A stretch of 64,000 nt of DNA from Anaerolineae bacterium (lineage in GTDB: Bacteria > Chloroflexota > Anaerolineae > Aggregatilineales > UBA2796): NCBI GenBank assembly GCA_019637615.1, contig JAHBVJ010000007.1, positions 62,001-126,000 of the forward strand, read 5' to 3'. Positions 18,114 to 26,369 of this stretch are shown here, in pieces. A program made the translations under genes and the position numbers. The notes beneath the pieces are model-generated. The model made no database searches and had not been told where the DNA came from. It worked only from the letters and a program-made list of their open reading frames with translations. Each line of letters starts with the position of its first letter. The stretch's first letter is position 1.

Positions 18114-19307
18114 ATGCCACGTACCCAACTGAAGATTCTGGTCGCACTCGTTATGGTGCTCATCATCGGTGGTATCGGCGCGTTTTCCCTCAGCCAATCA
18201 CAAGCGCAAGTTGCCGTTCAAGCATCGCTAACTTCTACATCCACAGAGACACCGATTCCTACTGCACAAAATACCGTTATCCCTTCTGATTCAACGTTTG
18301 TGCCCATGCCTACACCAGTACACGTTCAAACGCGCATTGGCCCAACGCTTACGCCATCTGGCCCACTCATCAACTTTGAAGGTCAAAATACGCAACGCCT
18401 TCAAGACCATTTCCCCAAACAACTTGGAGGTCTCGATTTCATTGTAGCGAAAGATCCGTGGGCCGTTGGTGGACTCGGTGCAGAACACCAATATGGTGCG
18501 AATCAGCGGCTTGGCATCGAGATTCGTCTTGGTGAGTCGTCTCAGCTTGCCGACGCTACATATATAGCACTCTTGCTTCGCAATAATTTTAAAAATCCTC
18601 AGCCAATCAATGTTGGCGATGAAGCAATTGTTGATACTCAACACACGGAAACCATAGGACTTATGCGTTTTCGAAACGCAGTTGTTGAAGTTCTTATTTT
18701 CTCATTCAACGGTCAAGCTGATCCGCCAATTAGTGAACAAACACTTATCCAAATACTGGAGGATATCGAGCAGTTTCTTGAAAAGGAGTCCCTAGATGCA
18801 GTTCCTTCTCCTACACAAATAGCGACCGTCGTTCACACAGCGACACTCAAACCGACGCCGCATACTCCTACTGATCAACCTTTGGGCGGATCGCTTGAAG
18901 AAGTCCGCCGCATTATGGCAAACGCACCGAAGACGGTGGGCGGACTGCCACTGGCAGTTGATCCAATGCCAACCAGTATGGTTGAAACAGTCATGTCCTT
19001 TCAAAACACGGATGGAACGACATACTTTATCACTGTGAACTTTGGACATACAGGCAAAGATTTTGAAAGAGGCATAAACCTCATTAAATCCCCACCTTCC
19101 ACATTTCGGGTCGTTGATCTAGCTGATGAAACGCTCCTACTCGAAGGATCGAGAGTGTTAATACTAATGCGTTACCGCAACGTTTTTGTACGCTTAGAAC
19201 GCCCCGATCCGCGACCATCAGCAGTTGGGCCAACACCTGTCCCGTTAACAGAAGATCAACTCATTGCCATTATGACTGATTTGTATACCTATCTTTCGAA
19301 GCAATGA
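18114..19307 (+). CDS. Exported protein of unknown function, second copy of a tandem pair
   Basis: A 397-residue paralogue of the preceding gene, very close in the signal segment and the first domain and more divergent in the second. It has the same layout: anchor (LKILVALVMVLIIGGIGAFSLSQ), STSTETPIPTA spacer, then two repeated domains. The frame reaches back to an ATG at 18057 overlapping the previous stop, but the ATG at 18114 is the homologous start and has GGAG 7 nt upstream. An extra TLKPTPH segment lengthens its inter-domain linker. The pair must have arisen by gene duplication. Both genes are somewhat more AT-rich than their neighbours. Confidence 0.75.
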   Translation: MPRTQLKILVALVMVLIIGGIGAFSLSQSQAQVAVQASLTSTSTETPIPTAQNTVIPSDSTFVPMPTPVHVQTRIGPTLTPSGPLINFEGQNTQRLQDHFPKQLGGLDFIVAKDPWAVGGLGAEHQYGANQRLGIEIRLGESSQLADATYIALLLRNNFKNPQPINVGDEAIVDTQHTETIGLMRFRNAVVEVLIFSFNGQADPPISEQTLIQILEDIEQFLEKESLDAVPSPTQIATVVHTATLKPTPHTPTDQPLGGSLEEVRRIMANAPKTVGGLPLAVDPMPTSMVETVMSFQNTDGTTYFITVNFGHTGKDFERGINLIKSPPSTFRVVDLADETLLLEGSRVLILMRYRNVFVRLERPDPRPSAVGPTPVPLTEDQLIAIMTDLYTYLSKQ

Positions 19308-19387
19308 CAACTGTTTCCGTTTATACCGTGAACGCCTGATTTTGTTGTATACTCCGCCGTCCATTGCCGAAAAGCTTGTGAAGTGCC

Positions 19388-20083
19388 ATGCAACGAGACT
19401 ATCGCCACATCCTACTGCGCCTCATCATCCAGTTGCAAGCTCGACCGCCGGAAAAAGATGCCGCCTTGGCGGAACTCAACCGCCTGCGTGATGAACTCGA
19501 AGCGCCGGAGCACGTCTTCGACATTCCGAGCATCATCTGGGGATCGAGCTTTAACGCGCTGATGCATCCGTTGGAGGAGTGGGAACCCGCCGAAATCCAC
19601 GCGTTGCAGCAAGAACTGCTCGGCTTTTCGGGCATGTCCAGCACCTACGCGTTGAAATATCCCTTTGTAGACTTGCTCACGCCGGAAGGTAAACAGGCGT
19701 ATGAACATATCAAGCTGATGCTGGCGGAACGCTTGCCGCGTCTCTCGCAAGACCCGCCCGATCTCGCCCTCTCCGAGGCCTACACGCGCAGCGCAGAATC
19801 CGTCTACGAGTACCATACCACGCTGCACGCCGCGCATACCGTCGCTGATCTCGTCTTGGGGCATCTCTGCTCACACCTCTACCAGCTCCCCGACACAGCC
19901 TCCTTCGACATCCTCGCTGAAGAGTCGCACCGCTTTTCCAGCATCCTACCGCGTTCCGGCGTCGTAGATGTGCGCGGAGAACTGCTGCATCTCGATGACA
20001 TGCTGCGCAAGCTGGAAGGCAGCGCCGTGCTGTTCGTGGAAGTCGGCATCTTGCCACACGGCTACATGCTCAACCTGCGCTAA
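19388..20083 (+). CDS. Hypothetical protein, largely helical
   Basis: A 231-residue protein I do not recognise. It is predicted soluble: no signal peptide or hydrophobic segment, an amphipathic N-terminal third (QRDYRHILLRLIIQLQARPPEKDAALAELNRLRDEL), and a centre rich in His, Tyr and Glu (EYHTTLHAAHTVADLVLGHLCSHLYQL). The histidines there could bind a metal, but no family motif is visible. The codon phase is consistent with a real gene throughout. It is followed after 130 bp by the methyltransferase gene on the same strand; the gap contains an AT-rich stretch (CTATAATGAGATAG near 20160) that looks like a promoter, so the two may be separate units. Confidence 0.6.
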   Translation: MQRDYRHILLRLIIQLQARPPEKDAALAELNRLRDELEAPEHVFDIPSIIWGSSFNALMHPLEEWEPAEIHALQQELLGFSGMSSTYALKYPFVDLLTPEGKQAYEHIKLMLAERLPRLSQDPPDLALSEAYTRSAESVYEYHTTLHAAHTVADLVLGHLCSHLYQLPDTASFDILAEESHRFSSILPRSGVVDVRGELLHLDDMLRKLEGSAVLFVEVGILPHGYMLNLR

Positions 20084-20212
20084 TGGTGTCCATACTGTCT
20101 CGTACTGCCTAACACTTCCGTCACCAGCCTTTCACATGTGAAATTACGCACAAAGCGGTGCTATAATGAGATAGTTTCACTGCACCTGTTTTGAAAGGCC
20201 GTAGGAAAGGAA

Positions 20213-21082
20213 ATGACCGAAAAAATCGCCGTTGACCTCGGGCATGTCCAGAAGACGCTCTTGCTGCCGCTCTGGGGACGTGCCTACGAATCCAAGAAGC
20301 CTAACCCCCTCCTCGTCGATCAAGCCGCCGTCAACATCATCGATAGTGTCGATTACGACTTCACCGACATCGCGCAGAACACCCACGTCCTCTCGCAGCT
20401 CGCGTGGATCATGCGCAGTCTGTGCATCGATAAAGTCATCACGCAATTTCTCGTCAATTTCCCGAATGCCTCCATCGTCAATATCGGCTGCGGGCTGGAC
20501 ACCACCTTCGAGCGCGTCGATAACGGTCATCTCACGTGGTACGACCTCGATCTGCCGGACGTGATCGATCTGCGCTGTGCGTTCATGCAAGAATCCGAGC
20601 GGCGGCAATTCATCGCGTCCTCGTTCCTCGATACCGGTTGGCTCAGGCAGATCAAGCACGATAACAATGTGCTGTTTATCGCGGCGGGCGTCTTTTACTA
20701 CTTCGAGGAACACCAGATTCGCCCCTTCCTCAAGCGCCTCGCCGATCTCTTCCCTGCCAGCGAGATCGTTTTTGATGTCAGTTCGCCCTACGGCATCAAA
20801 GTCGCCAACAAAATGGTCATCAAAAACACGGGCTTAGATGAGAATTCGTTCCTGAAATGGGGACTGGACAGCAACAAGACGCTGCTGGCGTGGGATGAGC
20901 GCTTTAAGCTCCTTGCCACCTATTTCTATTTCCGGCAAAAGAACTTGCGGCTGCCGCTGAAAACGCGCCTGTACGGCATGTTATCTGACTTTATGCGGAT
21001 TCAATATCTGGTACATCTGCAACTGGGCGAATGCGACGACTTTCTGAGCGCCGCCGCTGCCTACAAGAAACTCGCGAAATAA
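20213..21082 (+). CDS. SAM-dependent methyltransferase, leucine carboxyl methyltransferase (LCM) family
   Basis: A 289-residue class I methyltransferase of the LCM/TcmP-like family. It shows the family N-terminus (LLLPLWGRAYESKKPNPLLVDQAA), the SAM-binding loop IVNIGCGLDTTFERV, the acidic second strand WYDLDLPDVIDLR, and FIAAGVFYYFEEHQI after the core. Bacterial members O-methylate secondary metabolites or small acids; the substrate is not predictable here. The start has an AGGAAAGG ribosome site. A GC-rich terminator follows 25 bp after the stop. Confidence 0.85.
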   Translation: MTEKIAVDLGHVQKTLLLPLWGRAYESKKPNPLLVDQAAVNIIDSVDYDFTDIAQNTHVLSQLAWIMRSLCIDKVITQFLVNFPNASIVNIGCGLDTTFERVDNGHLTWYDLDLPDVIDLRCAFMQESERRQFIASSFLDTGWLRQIKHDNNVLFIAAGVFYYFEEHQIRPFLKRLADLFPASEIVFDVSSPYGIKVANKMVIKNTGLDENSFLKWGLDSNKTLLAWDERFKLLATYFYFRQKNLRLPLKTRLYGMLSDFMRIQYLVHLQLGECDDFLSAAAAYKKLAK

Positions 21083-21105
21083 TGAGGATGAACGCGCTGT
21101 CCTAA

Positions 21106-21145
21106 ATCGCTGCCCGCTGATCGCTCGGCGGGCGATCCGTTTTTA
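21106..21145 (+). terminator. Terminator after the LCM methyltransferase
   Basis: CCCGC (21113-21117) pairs with GCGGG (21128-21132), extended by the outer bases ATCGC / CGAT, and is followed by CCGTTTTTA. It lies between the convergent methyltransferase and dppC genes. Confidence 0.65.
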
Positions 21146-21158
21146 CCTTCGCCTCGGC

Positions 21159-22079
21159 TCACCGCCGCGTCTGTATACGCGGATCGAGCGCATCCCGTAT
21201 CCCGTCACCGAGCACATTCGCCGCCAGCACCACCAGCGTGATCATCATGCCGGGGAACACGGACATCCACCACGCGTTGCGTAGATAGCCGCGCCCATCC
21301 GCCAGCATCGCGCCCCATTCCGGCGTCGGCGGGCGCACGCCCAGACCGAGGAAGCTCAAACTCGCCCCCGCGATGATCGCCCCCGAAATGCTCAGCGAGG
21401 TCAGCACGATCAACGCGCCGATCACCGAGGGGAACATGTGCGTGGTCAGGATGTGCAGCGGACTCGCGCCGATGCTGCGTGCCGCTACAACGTAATCCAA
21501 TTCGCGCGTCGAAAGCGCGATACTCCGCGTGATGCGCGCGTAGGTGGGAATCGCGCCGATGGCAATCGCGGTGATCACGTTGGTCATGTTCGCGCCTAAG
21601 ATCGACACCATCCAGATCGCCAGCAGCAAGCTAGGGAACGCCAGAATCAGATCGACCAGCCGCATGATCCACAGATCAGCCTGCCCGCCCGCGTAGCCCG
21701 CCACCAAGCCCAACGGTACGCCGATCAGCACCGATACAAACACCGAGAAAAAACCGACTTGCAGCGAGATGCGCCCGCCGTACAGCAGACGCGACAGCAC
21801 ATCGCGCCCCAACGCGTCCGTACCCATCAGGTGCAGCACCGACGGACTCTGGAGCCGTACTTTGGCGTCACGCTGGATCGGGTCATAGGGGGTGAGCGCG
21901 TTGGCGAACACTGCCGACAGCGTGATCGCCAGCAGAAACACCAGCGCCACAATCGCGCCCCGTTTGCGTCGGAACGCGCGCAAGGCCAGTGCCAGCGGGC
22001 TTTCGCTGCGCCGCTGACCGCTGATCGTCATCGGCGCGGTTTGGGCGGATAGCGGCTTGGCGGGGGCATTGGTCGTCAT
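21159..22079 (-). CDS. dppC: Dipeptide/oligopeptide ABC transporter permease, DppC type
   Basis: A 306-residue inner-membrane permease with six hydrophobic segments. A long polar N-terminus with LALRAFRRKRGAIVALVFL comes before TM1, as in DppC/OppC. The loop LMGTDALGRDVLSRLLYGGRISL and the coupling EAA loop DYVVAARSIGASPLHILTTHMFPSV are diagnostic. Its start lies 30 bp after dppB, with GGAG 8 nt before the ATG, so dppA-dppB-dppC form one operon. No DppD/DppF ATPase genes are present in the cluster; the ATPases must be encoded elsewhere. Confidence 0.92.
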   Translation of the reverse strand: MTTNAPAKPLSAQTAPMTISGQRRSESPLALALRAFRRKRGAIVALVFLLAITLSAVFANALTPYDPIQRDAKVRLQSPSVLHLMGTDALGRDVLSRLLYGGRISLQVGFFSVFVSVLIGVPLGLVAGYAGGQADLWIMRLVDLILAFPSLLLAIWMVSILGANMTNVITAIAIGAIPTYARITRSIALSTRELDYVVAARSIGASPLHILTTHMFPSVIGALIVLTSLSISGAIIAGASLSFLGLGVRPPTPEWGAMLADGRGYLRNAWWMSVFPGMMITLVVLAANVLGDGIRDALDPRIQTRR

Positions 22080-22109
22080 AAATGCTGCTCCAGTAATCCG
22101 AACAACGCG

Positions 22110-23033
22110 TTACTTGTAATGGATGCGCGGATCAACCGCCGCGTAGACAAGATCGACTAGGATATTCGCCAGCACGAACACCACCGCCACCAGCAGCACC
22201 GTCCCCTGAATCAGCGGATAATCGAGATCGGCAATCGCGGCGATGGTCAGCCGTCCGATCCCCGGCAGACCGAAGATCGTCTCGGTGATGATCGCGCCGC
22301 CGAGCAGTGATGCCGTCGAAAGGCCGATCACGGTGATGGTCGGGATCAGCGTATTTTTCAGCGCATGAACCAGCACCACGCGCCGTTCGCGCAGTCCTTT
22401 GGCGCGCCCCGTGCGGACGTATTCCGAATCGAGTGTTTCCAGCATGGTCGAGCGCACCAACCGCGCGATCAAGGCGGCTTGCCCCACCGACAGCGTGGTC
22501 ACGGGCAGCACCAGATGCCGCCACGTGGCGTAGCCTTCGACAGGCAGCACCCGCAACCACACCGAGAAAATCAAAATCAGGATCAGCCCCAACCAGAAGG
22601 TCGGGAAGGCATTCATGAACACCACCGCCAACATGCTGACCTTGTCTATCCAGCTATCGCGCTTGACCGCCGTGATCACCCCGACCACGATCCCGATGCC
22701 GGAACCCACGCCCACCGCCAAGCCCGTCAGCAGCGCCGTGAACGGAAACGCCTTCGCGATCAGTTCGATGACGGGTTCGCCAAACTTAATCGAGTTGCCG
22801 AGGTCGCCCTGCACCGCGTTTTTGATGAACGTCAAATACTGCTCGAACACCGACCGATCCAGCCCGTATTTCTGCCGGATTCGCTCGATCAGCTCAGGCG
22901 AGGCGGTATCACCAGCCAGCATATACACCGGATCGCCCGGAATCACCACCCGCAGCATGACGAACACAATGGTGATGATGGCGATGATGAGCGGGATAGC
23001 GCCGAGGACGCGTCTCAGGATATATCTGGTCAA
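22110..23033 (-). CDS. dppB: Dipeptide/oligopeptide ABC transporter permease, DppB type
   Basis: A 307-residue permease of the DppB family. The N-terminal signature MTRYILRRVLGAIPLIIAIITIVFVMLR is followed by RQKYGLDRSVFEQYLTFIKNAVQGDLG, and the EAA loop reads YVRTGRAKGLRERRVVLVHALKN. The C-terminal half has GLPGIGRLTIAAIADLDYPLIQGTVLL, typical of this family. Translation appears to start at TTG (23033) with AGGAG 10 nt upstream; no in-frame ATG nearby fits better. It lies downstream of dppA, separated by 190 bp that contain a hairpin. Confidence 0.92.
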   Translation of the reverse strand: MTRYILRRVLGAIPLIIAIITIVFVMLRVVIPGDPVYMLAGDTASPELIERIRQKYGLDRSVFEQYLTFIKNAVQGDLGNSIKFGEPVIELIAKAFPFTALLTGLAVGVGSGIGIVVGVITAVKRDSWIDKVSMLAVVFMNAFPTFWLGLILILIFSVWLRVLPVEGYATWRHLVLPVTTLSVGQAALIARLVRSTMLETLDSEYVRTGRAKGLRERRVVLVHALKNTLIPTITVIGLSTASLLGGAIITETIFGLPGIGRLTIAAIADLDYPLIQGTVLLVAVVFVLANILVDLVYAAVDPRIHYK

Positions 23034-23173
23034 AGAGCATTATCTCCTGAAAACCTACGCGGTGATGTTGCGTGACGGATTAGGGAAACGATACCACGGT
23101 TTCAGCTTGAGTTCCGGCGGAACTTCATTTTTGAGCCTGACGTTGAAGGTCGGGCTTGTGGAACAGACCAAGT

Positions 23174-23200
23174 GAGGGGACGGCGTACGACCGCCCCCTC
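23174..23200 (-). other. Intercistronic hairpin between dppA and dppB
   Basis: GAGGGGACGG (23174-23183) pairs with CCGCCCCCTC (23191-23200) with one mismatch and a 7-base loop, about 20 bp past the dppA stop. There is no T-tract on the minus strand. It probably acts as an RNA-stabilising or partial-termination element giving more binding protein than permease. Confidence 0.55.
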
Positions 23201-23221
23201 GCGAAACGATCCTTGCGCAGA

Positions 23222-24817
23222 TCAGCCGCCGCTCTCGATCCACGAATTCAGGTACATGAAATCGCCCTGCGGGAAGATTTGCCAGTTCTTCATCTCGTTG
23301 CGCACACCGACGGTACCGTTCGGCACCACGAGGAAGATCCACGGCGCTTCATCGATCACGTACTTGCTGATCTCGGTGATCGTCTTGTAGCGCGTCTCCG
23401 GATTCAGGTCGGCGTCGGCCTTCGCCAGCAGCGCATCGAGTTCAGGCGTCGAGAACCATGCGCGGTTGCTGCCCCCCTTACGCGCGGAGTCGAAGAAGTA
23501 GCGCAAAATGCTTGGCTCGGTCGAACCGTACAGCAGCAAGAACAGGTCATGCTTGCCCGTCGTCGTCAGTTCGCGGATGGCGGGCATTTCCATGCTGCTG
23601 ATTTCCAGTTGGATGCCAGCGTCGCGGAACTGCGACTCGATCACCTCGGCCTGACGCTTCCACTCGTCGCCCGTCACCGTCGCGAAGGGCACAATCCACT
23701 TGCTGCCATCGGGCTGCTCGCGGATGCCGTCACCGTCCACGTCTTTGTACCCAAGCGCGTCTAGGCTGGACTTGGCTTTTTCGAGGTCGTAATGGATCGA
23801 ATCTTTGTCGAGGTCAGGGTTGTGACCCCAGATCGTCGGCGGCAGGGGTTGGTACAGCGGCACCGCCTGATCGTTCCATGCCAGCGTCGCGAATTCTTCC
23901 TTATTGATCGCGTAGGACATCGCGCGGCGCAGGTCTTTGTTATCCCACGGCGCTTTGGAGGTATTGAAGCCGATATAGCGGATGCCCGTTTCCATGACGT
24001 TCTTCAGCGTCAGATCGGGGTTGTTCTGCACGTCAGCGAGGTTCTGCGTGGGGATGCCGGAGAATTGGATTTCGCCCGCTTCCAACGCCGCGAGGATCGT
24101 CTGCTCGTCTTCGATGAACTTGACCGTGAAGCCGTCCAGATTCACGGGGCCAGCGTTGGTGTAATTCTCCGACGGTGCCCACGCGAAGTCAGGGTTGCGC
24201 TCGAATTCATACGACGTGTTGGTGTTGATCGCCTTCAGGATGAAGGGGCCAGCGCCGACGGGATGCGTCTTGAAGTTCTCGACGCCCTCTTTTTCATAGG
24301 CGGTGGGCGAGACGATCTCGATGCTTGCCAGCACGTTGTACAGCGGTGCGTAAGCGGACGCCAACTTCAGGTCGAAGCTGAATTCACCCGTGACGACCAC
24401 ATCTTCCAGCAAGCCCACCAAGTCCGCGCCGATGGGAGCCGCGATGTCCTTATCCGCGAAACGCTTCAGGTTCCACTTGATCGCTTCAGCGTTGACGGGC
24501 GTGCCGTCGCTGAACTTGGCGTTGGTGATCAGCGTCATCGACAGCGTTTTGCCGTCTTCGGAAGGCTTCCATGTGTCCGCGAGATAGCCAACATAGTTGA
24601 GGTCTTTGTCTTTGGTCAGCAGCGTTGCGTACAGCGCGTAATGAGGCCAACTGTGCCACGATGTGATGAACGGATCGAGTTCGACGTTAGACAACGCATC
24701 CGCGATGTAGAAAATGCCGCCTTTTTTGAGTTCCTGTGCCTTCACCGAGGGGGCAAGGAAACCAACAGCGAGGAGCAGGGAGACTGCCATTAGGAGGAGA
24801 CGCCGTTTGAGGTTCAT
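23222..24817 (-). CDS. dppA: ABC transporter peptide-type substrate-binding protein
   Basis: A 531-residue SBP family 5 (peptide/nickel) binding protein. It has a Sec signal peptide (RRLLLMAVSLLLAVGFLAPSVKA) with no lipobox cysteine. The SBP5 start GGIFYIADALSNVELDPF is followed by LADTWKPSEDGKTLSMTLITNAKFSDGTPVNAEAIKW, the classic family motif. A DVDGDGIREQPDG loop (about residue 355) looks like a calcium-binding insertion. It would capture a peptide or similar solute for DppB/DppC. Its promoter shares a composite motif with the amidohydrolase operon 10 kb away, which argues that the cargo is an N-acyl or D-residue-containing peptide; that part is inference. Confidence 0.92.
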   Translation of the reverse strand: MNLKRRLLLMAVSLLLAVGFLAPSVKAQELKKGGIFYIADALSNVELDPFITSWHSWPHYALYATLLTKDKDLNYVGYLADTWKPSEDGKTLSMTLITNAKFSDGTPVNAEAIKWNLKRFADKDIAAPIGADLVGLLEDVVVTGEFSFDLKLASAYAPLYNVLASIEIVSPTAYEKEGVENFKTHPVGAGPFILKAINTNTSYEFERNPDFAWAPSENYTNAGPVNLDGFTVKFIEDEQTILAALEAGEIQFSGIPTQNLADVQNNPDLTLKNVMETGIRYIGFNTSKAPWDNKDLRRAMSYAINKEEFATLAWNDQAVPLYQPLPPTIWGHNPDLDKDSIHYDLEKAKSSLDALGYKDVDGDGIREQPDGSKWIVPFATVTGDEWKRQAEVIESQFRDAGIQLEISSMEMPAIRELTTTGKHDLFLLLYGSTEPSILRYFFDSARKGGSNRAWFSTPELDALLAKADADLNPETRYKTITEISKYVIDEAPWIFLVVPNGTVGVRNEMKNWQIFPQGDFMYLNSWIESGG

Positions 24818-24908
24818 GTTTTTATCCTTCTAAAAATGACTGACTGCGTGATTCCATGCCCGACAGCGCAACAATGTATTCAGATGACCGTCTGTGGCTG
24901 TCCGACCC

Positions 24909-24932
24909 GCACAAAAAAGGTTCTTTTTGTGC
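24909..24932. promoter_or_regulatory. Perfect 9-bp inverted repeat at the dppA transcription start
   Basis: GCACAAAAA (24909-24917) and TTTTTGTGC (24924-24932) are exact inverted copies with a 6-base loop. It lies immediately downstream of the predicted -10 of the dppA promoter, so it could be an operator over the start site or a hairpin at the 5' end of the mRNA. Confidence 0.5.
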
Positions 24933-24936
24933 TCAC

Positions 24937-24995
24937 ATTGTAGTATACTGCGCCAAACTGTGCAACTGCCTTGGTGTTATGCACAAATAATTGCA
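24937..24995 (-). promoter_or_regulatory. dppA promoter with composite operator (copy 1)
   Basis: On the minus strand, -35 TTGCAC (24960-24965), a 17-bp spacer and -10 TACAAT (24937-24942) form a good sigma-70 promoter. The plus strand reads ATACTG-N8-TGTGCAAC-N13-TGCA-N8-TGCA over 24945-24995. The same words with the same spacings occur at 34985-35035 before the amidohydrolase operon. The paired TGCA blocks sit just upstream of the -35, where an activator or repressor could bind; the divergent RpiR-type regulator is the obvious candidate. Confidence 0.65.
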
Positions 24996-25059
24996 TATAA
25001 TGAGGGTTCATTGGAATGTACTACTGCTACAATTAGTTTTGCGGATGGATGCTTTCAGG

Positions 25060-25989
25060 ATGACGCAAGATAACATGACACAATCCCAAGATGCCCCCAA
25101 CTTACTGACGCGGATGCGTGCGAGTTATGACAATGTCAGCGCGGGGCAGCAAAAGGTGCTGGAATTTTTCCTCACCAAAGTGCTAGAGTCCTCGTATCTC
25201 TCGGCGGCGCGCATCGCGGAATTGATCGATGTCAGTCATTCGACGGTCGTCCGCACCGCCCAGACGCTCGGCTTCGAGGGCTTCCCTGAATTTCAAACCG
25301 CGCTGCAACAAGAACTGCCCGGACGCATCAACCCCGGCGAAGCCACCGCCAATCTGTATCAGGTCAGCGCCACCAAACTCATCAACGATCTGATCAATCA
25401 GGGCAACACCAGCGCCACCGCCATCCTTCAAAGCATGATGACCGCCGACATCCACAACATCGAAAGCCTCGTCTCGCAGATCCCGATTACCGATTTTGAA
25501 CAAGCTGTCAACTGGCTGATCGACGCGCCGCACATCTACATCATCGGTCTGCGTCACTCCGCCCCCACCGCGCTCAGTTTCGCCATGAGCCTCCGCCAGC
25601 TCCGTCCCAATTGCACGCAGTTGCAACCCGGCGTGGGCGATCTGGTCGAGCAGATCACCAGCATCGGCGCGGGCGATGTGCTGTTCGCCATCTGCTTCGA
25701 CCGCTACATGCGCGACACCCTGCGGGTCATGGATCATGCCCGCTTGGTGGGCGCACGCGTCATCGTCGCCACCGATTCGCCTGTCTCGCCAGCAGCCCGC
25801 CGTGCCGATCTGGTCTTCACCATCCGGCAAGGCGTGATGTTTTACGGCGCGGCGGCGGGACTGTTCAGCTTGCTCAAGGCCATCATCGCCGCTATCCTGA
25901 TCAAAGGCAATGCGGCGGCGCAGCAGCGTCTCGCCAGCATCGACCGCATCGTGGACGAATTCCGCATGTTCGAGACAGGTACGGAGTGA
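25060..25989 (+). CDS. RpiR/MurR-family transcriptional regulator (HTH + SIS)
   Basis: An RpiR-family regulator. The N-terminal HTH (about residues 15-85) shows LLTRMRASYDNVSAGQQKVLEFFL and AARIAELIDVSHSTVVRTAQTLGFEGFPEFQ. The C-terminal SIS domain has IYIIGLRHSAPTALSFAMSLRQL and ARLVGARVIVATDSPVSPAA. In sugar-phosphate-sensing members a Ser/Thr-rich loop (S-x-S-G-x-T) follows the central strand; here it reads ICFDRYMRDTLRV, so the ligand is probably not a sugar phosphate. The frame extends to TTG at 24991, but that overlaps the operator, so ATG at 25060 (or 25075) is preferred. Divergent from dppABC, it is the likely controller of that operon. Confidence 0.87.
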   Translation: MTQDNMTQSQDAPNLLTRMRASYDNVSAGQQKVLEFFLTKVLESSYLSAARIAELIDVSHSTVVRTAQTLGFEGFPEFQTALQQELPGRINPGEATANLYQVSATKLINDLINQGNTSATAILQSMMTADIHNIESLVSQIPITDFEQAVNWLIDAPHIYIIGLRHSAPTALSFAMSLRQLRPNCTQLQPGVGDLVEQITSIGAGDVLFAICFDRYMRDTLRVMDHARLVGARVIVATDSPVSPAARRADLVFTIRQGVMFYGAAAGLFSLLKAIIAAILIKGNAAAQQRLASIDRIVDEFRMFETGTE

Positions 25990-26176
25990 GCGCCTGTTAG
26001 GAACTTACCTTACGCAGTTTACAACCCTTGACACAACTCAAATGTTCGTCTAGAATAGTCGAGATTGGATAGTGAGGCGATGATGTTCGTGTCTTGCCAA
26101 ACTCGACTGAACAAGTTGTCTGATTTACTACATCGCGCTCAAGACACCGCACCCAACTCAACGGCAAAATTCGTAA

Positions 26177-26327
26177 TCGATCATATGTGATCGGTTTGGC
26201 TGCTCAATTTCCGATCATAAAACCGATCATACGTGGGTTTTCGCACTGGTTTTCCGATCATTCCCTGAGCAGAAAAATGAGCGAACCGATCATGCTTATG
26301 GGCGGTTGTGATCGCTTTTATGATCGG
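26177..26327. promoter_or_regulatory. Cluster of CCGATCAT repeats upstream of the DinB-like gene
   Basis: The 380-bp gap 25990-26369 contains exact copies of CCGATCAT at 26211-26218, 26223-26230, 26254-26261 and 26286-26293, and the inverse ATGATCGG at 26320-26327. Variants are TCGATCAT at 26177-26184 and GTGATCGG at 26187-26194. The last copy ends about 40 bp before the start codon at 26370. Irregular spacing and mixed orientation suit a multi-site operator rather than a CRISPR or a simple tandem repeat. The first 180 bp of the gap show nothing I can name. Confidence 0.55.
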
Positions 26328-26369
26328 AATCAAACGGCCTGCTTGCCACTGCGTAAGGGGAGTTGATCA

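Noticed and set aside
26177..26327. CRISPR-like array
   Set aside because: Repeats are only 8 bp, irregularly spaced and in both orientations, with no uniform spacers and no cas gene.
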